A model generated the notes under the pieces. That model saw only the letters and a list, made by a program, of their open reading frames with translations, had not been told where the DNA came from and ran no database searches. From assembly GCF_012489685.1 (NCBI RefSeq), contig NC_080042.1, positions 29,951,158 to 30,015,157 on the forward strand: a stretch of DNA of 64,000 bases, written 5' to 3'. The stretch is from Lotus japonicus. Lineage: Eukaryota > Streptophyta > Magnoliopsida > Fabales > Fabaceae. Positions 36,601 to 45,194 of this stretch are shown here, one piece after another (position 1 is the first letter of the stretch; each line of letters begins with the position of its first letter). The position numbers and the translations under genes were made by a program.

Positions 36601-37833
36601 ATTTTGGTCAATATTTTTAGCTCGAAACTCAAAATCAGAATTTCGAAAAACAAATTAGATGGGATCGATCCTAACGACATTTATAACAACTAATCCTACT
36701 AAAGCTAAGCTCAGTCGAGAGTTTTTGATCCAAAAAGCGGAACCTCAGCATAAAAATGGGTTTTTGAGCAGAATTGAAACTCACTATTTATAACAATTCG
36801 GCGAGATTCAGCAGAAAACAACCGGATATTCATGCTCTAGAGCACGTAGGCAATAAGTTTAGACACTCAAATCAAGTTATTTGGACAGTTTTACAAAAAG
36901 CTCAAAACTTTGAGCACAGAAAGACATAGAGAAAAGCGACATAATTTACGATTAGAGTTAGGGAAAAACATCAGTACCTCGAGGCCTACGCGTAGCAACG
37001 AACAGAACGACGATCGGTCAAGAATTGAAAAAAATCAAATCTCCTCCTTTCCTCCAAGAAGCTCACGGCCGTGTGTGTGGGTTTGTGATTTTTTTTGTTT
37101 TTTTTTTCATTTTTCAAACTATATATAGGAAATGGAAAATGCGGAAAAATGAGAATTTCGCGATTCCGATTTTTCCTACTGATTCCAACGTATTTTAGAC
37201 ACGATAATCTTCCCGCTGAATCTTCTAATTCTTCAAAGAAATATCAGTATGATTTTTGGTTTTCGAGGCTTGTTTTTAATGTTTACCGGCTTAAAATGCA
37301 CTTTATGGTTTTGACCTCGGATGCAGAAACTTCCTTCTGAAGAAAGATTTGGAACGTCGATTAGAGTGGGCACTCGCGGATGAAATCTTTATTTGAAGCT
37401 CCGAACAGAAAAAGTCTTCATCGTCCGTTGATTTTAGGTTTCTTGAACTATCAGGGTTTCGGTTTCGGCAAACTTCCGAATATTTGAATTTGTCGTTCGT
37501 ACATTCCAGGGTTTCGTATCGAAACGCTCGTTTATAGACGAATAAGAGAAGTTCTAAAATTTCTCTGAAGATTTTTGGAATTAGTTTCCATCGTGCCTTA
37601 AAGAGTAAATTAGCTATTTACTAGCGTTCTTGACCTAGGTTTAAGCGAATACTAATCATGCTATAACATTTATCGACTTTGTTACAATCCTTAGCCTATT
37701 CCTGAACTTTCTCCTTCACAAATTTATTCCATTCAATAAACACTTGTTCAGGTTTTCCTCCACGTTACATCAAATTAATCGTGGAAAGGAATTTTATTCG
37801 ATTTATTCCAAACTTAAAAACTTGGGTCTCACA
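33629..37833 (-). repeat. 5' LTR of element B
   Basis: Plus-strand ends are TGTAACACCCCGATTTCTGG and GGGTCTCACA. 4205 bp, closely matching 13544-17740, with the minus-strand TATA box near 37115-37125. The outer side carries the TSD agtgg (37834-37838). Confidence 0.9.
34548..34722. repeat. 34-bp tandem repeat, five copies, in 5' LTR of B
   Basis: Same cactctgctt(g)gcgacggaac units as at 14462-14635, with a few base differences between LTR copies. Confidence 0.85.
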
Positions 37834-38334
37834 AGTGGCACGACCTAGGGGTGTTGGGGCTGATCCGACTATGCATGGGTTTGTAAGCGACACCCGAGCA
37901 GAGTTGGCGACACTAGGCCTGTGTCATGCAGACTCGTGGTGCCCATCCCAAATTGAATTATCCGGATCATATTGAATTGCATTTCACGCATACATTCACT
38001 CTGACTGGAATTGTATGCTGTTTGAATTATTGAAGCACTGTTAGAGCCAATAACATGCTAGGATTATTAATATATATACATAAACATATATATCTATACC
38101 CCAATCACATGTTGAGTGTATAATTACTTATTTCCGTGAGTTGACCCTAGCGCCTTGGCTTTGGTTTCATGTTTGTGTTTGGGCGGTCGGCCTGCTGCCA
38201 GATGTCGATGGCGGAGTGGTTTTCGATGGTCTCTCCCTCAGGGGGGGATCAGGTTTGAGTTGGTGGACCGTCATGCCCCCACCGCTTGGGTGATCGATGC
38301 TGTGGATCATCGAGCGACGTACCGGGGAAGGGTC

Positions 38335-38871
38335 ATGGAGGACCGGACAGACGAGCGTGGACGTTTGACGAGGGGAGTGCTACGACGCATGGAGCTAAGC
38401 TTTGACTTGCCGCCTTCAGTTCGCTGTGGACCAGGTACTGGTCGAGGACCACCTGCACCACCTCCGACTTCATCTTCTTCCGATGACGAGGACCCATCCG
38501 AGATCGAGGTTGATGTTGCTGCACCTGTTGCGCCACCTCCTGCTACTGCTATCGATCCTACCGACGTGGCGTCGTCCTCGAGGCTTGTGGAGCCGAAGAG
38601 GGAGTCTGTTGTTCCATCTGCCTCACGTCGTTTTCCTTTTACTCCACCGCGCGGCTACTGTGTGGAACCCCTGGTTCGGGTGGTGGAGGAGGATGTTCTT
38701 ACTGGAGAGGTGGATGTTGAGACGGGCTCGACTAGGACGGTGCGCAGGACAGTTAGGAGGGAGGTCGTGGACTTGGACACCGAGATGATCACGGTGGATT
38801 CCGACTCTGACTCCGACACCGACGTGGACAGCTACTCGCCGAGCGACGAGGGAGAGGAGGAGGAGCTTTGA
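38335..38871 (+). CDS. LTR-embedded ORF of unknown function (178 codons) in solo LTR A
   Basis: Open from ATG at 38335 to TGA at 38871. The frame is open further up to about 38155 but without ATG. The product has a proline/serine-rich part (PAPPPTSSSSDDEDPSE), a basic patch (RTVRRTVRREVVDLD) and a very acidic tail (DSDSDSDTDVDSY then DEGEEEEL). GC content is well above the rest of the LTR. At the same place B, D and H have only short ORFs and lack this tail. I recognise no domain. It may be captured host sequence, an LTR-specific protein, or chance in GC-rich DNA. Confidence 0.4.
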   Translation: MEDRTDERGRLTRGVLRRMELSFDLPPSVRCGPGTGRGPPAPPPTSSSSDDEDPSEIEVDVAAPVAPPPATAIDPTDVASSSRLVEPKRESVVPSASRRFPFTPPRGYCVEPLVRVVEEDVLTGEVDVETGSTRTVRRTVRREVVDLDTEMITVDSDSDSDTDVDSYSPSDEGEEEEL

Positions 38872-39343
38872 GCGGTACTGGGAGGGTAGGTTAGGCAGCG
38901 TCATATTTTGTGTAGAGCTCTGATTCGTCTTACTTTTGGGACATGGTAGGTTCCCGATGCATGGCTTTTTGTGCGGTTCTCTTGATGAGGAATCACAGAG
39001 AGTCTATCGGACTATAGGGGTCTTTTATTTAGGCCATTTTGGAGCCGACTTTCTCATTGGATGATTGTATGTAAAACTTTATACTTACATTACTGGTTCT
39101 GTACATATTTGCCTACCGGCAAACTATTTGGGGTCACTGCAAGTGTGCGTGACGTTGACGTGCAGTTGAGGCTGTACATGTATATGTTTGTACATCGGTT
39201 AGTTTAGTTGCTGGGTTATGTCTTTATTTTCTATCGCTTTAATTAAAAGGAATCAAACGAAAATAAAATTATTACCTGTTTTCCGCGTAAAGTTTATTTT
39301 TAGTTACTTAAGTGACACCTGGAAATCGGGGTGTTATAGTGAT

Positions 39344-40033
39344 CACCTCGATCATTCAACTGAGCGTCCCGCCCTGATTAATTTCTCAATCTCGTTTTTT
39401 AACGTGAAGCAATCTCCGGTGTCATGACCCACCGATCGATGGTATTCACACCACTTGGTTTTATCCACTGCCGCCCGAGGCGGGTTAGCCTCCATCTCGC
39501 CCTCTTCGACTGCGTGTGTCGTCTTGACTTCCCGGAGCAATTCCGTCAGATGTGCGCTCAGACTTTTGCCTAATTCCTCTCGCCGGCGAGAATCGGCTTG
39601 ACGCCACGGGCGTCGACGCTCGAAACTTTCTTTCTTTTGGTAGAGTTGCTCCTTTGCAAATTTTTCAACTGACTTGTCCCTCTTGTCCTTCCCCTTACTG
39701 CTTTCTCCTTTTTCCCGACTTTGTTTACCCGCCGGCGAGACATCCCTCTGATCGCCGTCCTTCTCCATCTTTGCACGCTTCCTTTTGAAAGAGTCATCCT
39801 CCTTATCCAAGATGTAGGTGTTCGCCTTAGCACGTACTTCTGCCATCGACCGAGCGGGCTTACGACTCAACTTACTGTTTAGCTTCCCCGGCTGCAGTCC
39901 ATTCTTAAAAGCTCACACACAGGCATGCAGTTCCGACTCCTCAATCTTAACAAATGCTGCACTGAACCACCTCACGTATTGTTTCAAAGTTTCACCTTCT
40001 GATTGGCGGATGTTATACAGATCGTCGATCGTT
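39344..40033 (-). pseudogene. Element Z gag C-terminal part
   Basis: Read on the minus strand from 40033 it begins with TIDDLYNIRQSEGETLKQYV, the end of the gag core. It continues through a TGA near 39915 and then an open stretch 39870-39352. That stretch is rich in Lys/Arg/Glu and contains a CHHC-like knuckle (CEYHRSVGHDTGDC, about 39450-39409) before a stop at 39352. A small frame change near that stop would connect it with the gag piece at 11087-11151. The upstream border is the F1 TSD copy (40034-40038). Confidence 0.75.
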
Positions 40034-40038
40034 ACCTG

Positions 40039-41234
40039 TGTAAGATCAAGTTTTGATCTAGTAGTACAACTCTATGTTTTGATGATTACATGTTTTGATG
40101 ATTACATGTTTTCTGAGTGTTTTTATGACAGGCTCTGACTCTGATCTAATTACACATAATTCAAAAGCACTTGCTCAAAGAGTAACTTCCGCAACGCTTT
40201 CGCACTCACTATGTTCAATCTTAGCAGTAGATTAAGCTTCAGAAGATCTGAAGATAGTAAAGCTCTGATATGGATTCAGTTCACTTGAAGTTCTGAAGAC
40301 CAGAAGTTCTATAGATCAGAAGCTCTGAAGGATCAGAAGCTCTGAAGGTCCAGAAGCTCTGAAGGTCCAGAGGCTGAGTAGTGAAGATTCTGAAGTCCAT
40401 GAGTAAGCTGGCTTTGAAGACCAAGTACTTCTCCTCTGAGTCCAGAAGCAGAAGGTACAAAGGTTAGAGGATCCAAGCTTCCCTCTAACTCTGATCACCA
40501 AGCTTCATAATCTCCAACATGAAGCGTCGCTCTGATCAGAAGTCAACTAGGATAAAGGTCATGTCACTATCCAAAGTACAAAAGCATTGTACCATTCCTG
40601 ACGACCTTACCTAACTTATTCAGCCACAATAGAACCTGGAAAACCCAGATCTGCCCTCCAACAGTAGCATTCCATGCAAACTTCCAAACCTTAATCCTTG
40701 GAGTATATAAAGAGGCTGAAGATGAAAGATGTCGGCTAAGAAACTTTGTTCAAGCTCACGCGATATTCAAATATTCTCTTAAGCAATCTTTCTTCACATT
40801 GTACTTATTGTGTTTACCATTAGCCTTCTGAGAAGCATTTCTTTGTAAACCCAAACTTTCAAACAATTGTTTGTTTTTCCTTAAGGAGACCAAGGTTGGT
40901 CGGATCCTTGAGAAGACTAAGAGAGTGAATCTTAGTGATAGCTAAGTCATTGTATTGTTAGTCACTTTGCAGGTTGCAAGTGCAGTTGTAACAAACTCTG
41001 ATTAGTGGATTGCCTTCATTTTAAGAAGGAAGAAATCACCTTAACGGGTGGACTGGATTAGCTTGAGGGATTTATCAAGTGAACTAGGATAAAATCATTG
41101 TGTGCTTTCCTCAACTCTTATCTTAGCACTTTTATCTTTGGTGTTTGAAGAGATTTGTTAAAATCTCAAGTGGGAAAAGTTTTAGATTGAAAACGCTATT
41201 CAAACCCCCGTTTCTATCGTTTTTCATACCTTCA
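40039..41234 (+). mobile_element. Solo LTR F1 of a Sirevirus-like copia (1196 bp), TSD acctg
   Basis: Starts TGTAAGATCAAGTTTTGATC, ends TTTTTCATACCTTCA. acctg is at 40034-40038 and 41235-41239, and the Z gag frame resumes across it. It is the same LTR family as F2 (44747 and 60643), with a TATA box near 40704. No internal sequence remains. Confidence 0.93.
40301..40375 (+). repeat. 17-bp tandem repeat in F1 LTR
   Basis: cagaagctctgaaggtc-type units start at 40317, 40334, 40351 and 40368 after a 16-bp variant at 40301. In the F2 LTRs the same place holds diverged units, so the F1 units look recently homogenised. Confidence 0.8.
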
Positions 41235-41239
41235 ACCTG

Positions 41240-41471
41240 CTTGATCTTACTCGTAGAGAATTGAACAAGGAACTGAAACGAGAATTCGCGAAAATTTTTG
41301 ATAGATCCCCGAGGCAGAGTCGTGAACCAAGCCATTGTTGTGCCCTTAAACGTCGACGGGAACATCCTGCACTTCACCGCGTCGGAAGCTGAGCTTATGA
41401 CCATCTCCGTGTTGAAATAAAGCAGATGATCCTTTGGATCGGTCTTCCCACTGTACGTCTCGAGAACAAGG
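41240..41471 (-). pseudogene. Element Z gag core segment
   Basis: The minus-strand reading gives LETYSGKTDPKDHLLYFN, KCRMFPSTFKGTTMAWFTTL and FREFSFQFLVQFSTSKIKQV, the capsid-like gag core. It is uninterrupted. It joins in frame with the N-terminal piece across G (TSD ttctt) and with the C-terminal piece across F1 (TSD acctg). Confidence 0.85.
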
Positions 41472-41476
41472 TTCTT

Positions 41477-43805
41477 TGTAACACCCCATTTTTCGATTAG
41501 TAGAATATTTATTAATTTATTCTAATTATTATTAGGTTATATAGTGATTTGAATAAATAGGTGATTTTACAATATAATAAGGTGATTATGAGATTTTATT
41601 ATATAATAAGGTGATTATGTGATTTTATTAGATAATTAAGTGATTATGTGATATATGGAGTGAGTAAATTATTTAAATTATATATGAGTGATATATGTGA
41701 TTATTATTTAAATCTTATGTGATATAGTATAAGATTTATATAAATAAGGTTGTTAGGTTTTTGTGTGAGTAAATGAGAGTGGGGCCCATTAGTATGATTA
41801 TTTAAGGGATAGGAGTGAAATAGAAAAAAAGAGAAATCAGAATTTGAGAATTGGAGAAGTCAGCAGACAGAGCGAACACGTGAAAAGCAAGAAGGAGAGG
41901 AGAAAAGAGAAGAAAACCTAGACTTTGATCTTCAAGAAGTAAGGGTTTGGATTCATGTTCTATGAATTAGTATGATAGAGGGTAATGATCGGAAGCATGA
42001 GTTAGGAACCCTAGGATGCATAAATTCCCAAATTGAAATAGTTAGGGTTTGATTTTAAGATGAATTTTGGGTGTAGAAGATAGGCGCCCATGATGTGCGG
42101 GTTGCGCGCGGGAAATTTACGAGCTCTTTAACCCTTTTTCGAGCTGTGTTAGTGGCCAATTTGAAGAAGTAGTCTTCATAAAAGTTGTATCCCTTTCTGT
42201 TATAAAACTTTTGCCGCTGGTTTCACGTCATTCCGACATCTGTAACTTGAGTTAGATGGGTTTTAGTGAGGATAGGTTAAGCTGTCTCGTTTCTCACGAA
42301 CTGCTATTAGTGTTAGATTTTTCCTAAATTTTGTACTTCGAATTTAGAGTTGAAAATTTACAGGTATAGGAAACCATGATAAAAATATTGGATTTTTCTG
42401 AGTGTATTTAAGGTATTTAAAAATTCGCCTAGGTTATTGTACAGTTTATAACCGTTTTGAATAAAATTAGTCATTATAGGTGCAAATGTTGTTTTCGAAA
42501 AAAGATGTGGTACGCGTGCGTGGTGATGCGCAAGGTGCGGTGGCGCGCGTCCATGGTGAGGGTTGCACGCGAGGGAGGTGGCGCATGTAGGTAGTGGTGC
42601 GCGCGGTAGCTCGCGCATGAGGGGATGGTGCAGGGAGATGACGAGTTTTTGGGAAAAATTAGGAAGAATCCAATTATTTTATAATAGTTGCAGAACATGT
42701 TATATATGAATTATATTTAATTTACATCCGTTTAATAGTTCATTATATGATGTTATTTCTGAATTGATGTTGAGTGTTAAGTTGCTAAGTTACTGTGATC
42801 ACAACTTGTGTGATTGATAACATGTAAGTGTGTGTTTTGTGAAATTGGAGATGATGTGAATTGTTGAGCTGGTGATGAATATGCTAAAATAATTAAGACT
42901 TGGAGATGGTCTGAATATGCATATGTTAGTTGAGTTTTGCACAATACACTGCATAATTGTCAAGAGGCAATGTTTGCTAATTCTGTGGAGACTAGTGACT
43001 TGTCCCAAAACGGGAGTGGTTTTGAAGCCTAGAGCGAGGGCTTTATTGGTGGTTATCTGTCTGGAGTGGACGCGGTGATACCGCTAAGGATAACAACTTT
43101 GGTATCAAAGGCATTTGCACGAGTCTCACTTGAGTCATATGTGTTAGGGAGTTGTTGATGTTACTTAATGATAATTGTGATATTTTTTTGAGATTTGATG
43201 TTGCGGTAATTGGAGACAATAATATTTGCTTACTTGATGCTATGAATTATGGAGTATTGTCATAACTGTGAGATTGATTGATTATATTAAATTACATAAT
43301 TTATTATTTATTAGTAAGGTGTGAAGAAGTTGTGGAACATATATAAGCTTTTACATTATTTATTATTATGCTTATCCATATGATATGAGTTCTCACCCTT
43401 CTGTTGGAATGATGTTCTATGCGACATCGCTAAGGTACTGAGGATAGTGGAGCTTATCGCGAGGGTTAGTTGGAGGAGCTAGTCTTTCATTTATGGTTTA
43501 GTTAGGGGAGTCATGCTCTGTTATGTAACACGGGAAACGTTTAGTATTTTACCTGGATGTTAAGAGTTATTTTTTGAACTCTCTATATTTATTTTTGGAT
43601 TATGTTTTATTTTGGAGTTGAAAAATAAATCCGTTGTGCTATGCAAATTACGTTATGACACTAAATTTGGAAATTTATATATTTATTATGAGCATGACAT
43701 GTGTTTTGATGTATGTTTCTAGAGAATAGGTGTGACACCCTCTATGTTATGCATTTTACTCTGATTTAAACTATAATATTTAGGCGGGGTTTAGAGGGTG
43801 TTACA
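41477..43805 (+). mobile_element. Solo LTR G (2329 bp), TSD ttctt
   Basis: Starts TGTAACACCC and ends GGGTGTTACA, a perfect 10-bp terminal inverted repeat. ttctt is at 41472-41476 and 43806-43810. No ORF or internal region is present. The middle has an exon-like purine-rich stretch (41870-41950) and a leader block (42213-42266) resembling one in H (46664-46717), which suggests the same orientation and a related long-LTR gypsy family. Confidence 0.88.
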
Positions 43806-43810
43806 TTCTT

Positions 43811-44266
43811 CATGTTGTCCGGGATGACCACTTCCCTCATTGCCGCTAAGAACGGCTCGAACTCCGCGACGGCCTCTGCTTCCCGCTCTCCTTCGTCTTG
43901 CTGCTCGAGGCGATAGCACTCTAACTGTTCCTGCAAGTAATCGTTCCGCTGCCGTATATCATCAACATTGCGGATCAGGCATCTCCAATCTCGGTCAGTG
44001 ATTGGAGCCTGAGGTAGCGGCGTTCCATCTTCTGAGACCTCCGGTGAGTGCGCAGGGGATCCCTGTCGCTCAGGTGAGGACGATGGAGAAGGTAGCAGAG
44101 GCGTCGGAGAAGGAGGAGGAGGCGGCGGCGGAGGCGGAGGAGGAGTCGGTTGCTCAGGTTGCTCGCGACGAACCTCTTCCCGGCGCGACCTTCCTCTTAA
44201 ACGACGCGGTGGTGAACCGCGTCTCTGCTCCAGCTATCTGTCGCGTCGTCGACGACGTGTCTCCAT
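43811..44266 (-). pseudogene. Element Z gag N-terminus, proline-rich, early stop
   Basis: ATG at 44266 begins METRRRRRDR, then TAG at codon 11. The frame goes on through a proline run (about 20 Pro codons near 44100-44150), ITDRDWRCLIRNVDDIRQR, a glutamate-rich coiled-coil-like part, and AMREVVIPDNMK up to the G insertion. A proline-rich N-terminus and a helical linker before the capsid core are usual in plant Ty3 gag. The plus-strand ORF over the same bases is its antisense shadow. Confidence 0.75.
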
Positions 44267-44407
44267 CAAATTCCTATCACAAACCAGGAATTCAGCCGGA
44301 AATGCGAAAATCAAAGAAAGTTCTACAGCAAATCAAACTTCTCTGAACGAAATCACAGTCCACGTAGTCCGGGAATCGAAATCTACCGATAAATCCCTCA
44401 AGTTAAA
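44267..44407 (-). other. Element Z leader upstream of gag, truncated
   Basis: No ORF. The expected primer site and 5' LTR of Z are missing. At about 44408 the sequence changes to a minus-strand Sirevirus LTR piece. The block gataaatccctcaag lies at 44388-44402 here and again at 44443-44457 in the LTR piece. Confidence 0.5.
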
Positions 44408-44563
44408 GGAAAGCACACAAATGATTTTATCCTGGTTCACTTGATAAATCCCTCAAGCTAATCCAGTCCACCGGTTAAGGTGATTTCTTCCTTCTTAGAA
44501 TGAAGGCAATCCACTAATCAGAGTTTGTTACAACTGCACTTGCTACCTGCAACTGGATGATGT
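44408..44563 (-). repeat. Sirevirus LTR fragment fused to RT of element Y
   Basis: On the minus strand this matches the interior of solo LTR F1 at about 40969-41110 (gcaagtgcagttgtaacaaa... to gtgtgctttc). It follows the RT fragment directly, without RNase H, 3' ORFs or polypurine tract. A large internal deletion or recombination has joined RT to LTR. Confidence 0.7.
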
Positions 44564-44746
44564 GGATCTGTAAATCCTTTTGGTTGTTCAACATAAACTT
44601 CTTCACTCAAATAGCCATTCAGAAAAGCACTGTTCACATCCATCTGATAAAGTCTGAACTTCAAGAGACAAGCAACACCTAACAAGAGTCTTATAGATTC
44701 CAGTCTAGCTACTGGAGCAAAGGTCTCATCAAAATCAACTCCTTCT
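44564..44746 (-). pseudogene. Element Y reverse transcriptase segment
   Basis: The minus-strand reading has EGVDFDETFAPVARLESIRL, LLKFRLYQMDVNSAFLNGYL and EEVYVEQPKGFTDPHHP, the N-terminal RT palm/finger blocks of Ty1/copia. The YVDD block is absent because the reading passes into LTR sequence. The upstream RT sequence continues at 61863 across F2. Confidence 0.85.
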
Positions 44747-45194
44747 TGTAAGATCAAGTTTTGATCGTGTAGTACAACTCTATGTTTTGATGATTACAAG
44801 TTAACATTTTAGTATGAACAATTATGGTACTCTAACGTGTTTTCTGAGTGTGCTCTTAAACAGGCTATGACCCTAATATAATCTCAAACAAATCAGAAGC
44901 ATTGTTCTTAAAGAGTGACCCTAGCAACGCTTTCGCAATCTCTATGTTCAATCTGAACAGTAGAAAAGCTTCAGAAGATCTGAAGTTAATCAAGCTCTGA
45001 TATGGACTCAGCTCACTTGAAGTTCTGAAGATCCAGACGTTCTGATAACCCAGACACTCTGAAGGTTCAGATGTTCTGATGGTGTAGAAGACTCTGAAGA
45101 TCCAGAAGCTGAAAAGTGAAGACTCTGAAGTCCAGAAGCAAAATGGCTCTGAAGACCAAGTACTTCTCCTCTGAGTTGAGAATCAGAAGATACA

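Larger units (their letters stand above)
13544..37833 (-). mobile_element. Element B: gag-only chromovirus (TR-GAG type), TSD agtgg
   Basis: LTRs are 13544-17740 (4197 bp) and 33629-37833 (4205 bp), with the TSD agtgg at 13539-13543 and 37834-37838. On the minus strand the order is 5' LTR, iMet primer site (33624-33613), gag (33415-32291), about 1.5 kb without ORFs, chromodomain remnant, polypurine tract, 3' LTR. Element C is inserted in the noncoding part. With C removed the internal region is about 3 kb and has no protease, RT or integrase. LTR copies differ by a few substitutions and small indels in the stretches I compared. Confidence 0.9.
11152..39338 (+). mobile_element. Solo LTR A (about 3.9 kb), interrupted by element B
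   Basis: Starts TGTAAGACCC at 11152 and ends GGGGTGTTATA at 39338 (the family end is TTACA; one C-to-T change). The LTR is in two parts, 11152-13543 and 37834-39338, with B between them. Flanks aagat (11147-11151) and gtgat (39339-39343) match at three of five bases, so the TSD is decayed or imperfect. U3 has a TATA box near 11843 and an E2F-like TTTCCCGC at 11822. A G-run lies at about 12509-12522. No internal region is present. Confidence 0.8.
7840..44407 (-). mobile_element. Element Z: old minus-strand Ty3/gypsy, split by four later insertions
   Basis: Pieces in minus order are: leader 44267-44407, gag N-terminus 43811-44266, gag core 41240-41471, gag C-terminal part 39344-40033, a short gag piece 11087-11151, gag end and protease 8701-9632, and a 3' remnant to about 7840. 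The reading continues in the same frame across the F1, G and S1 insertions once one TSD copy is discounted, which fixes those breakpoints. RT, RNase H and integrase are missing and the LTRs were not identified. The DQGSSAD protease motif and CHHC-like gag knuckle suggest a non-chromovirus Ty3 lineage (inference). Confidence 0.7.

Noticed and set aside
44002..44346. Plus-strand ORF rich in Glu/Ala (114 codons)
   Set aside because: It is the antisense shadow of the proline-rich N-terminus of Z gag.
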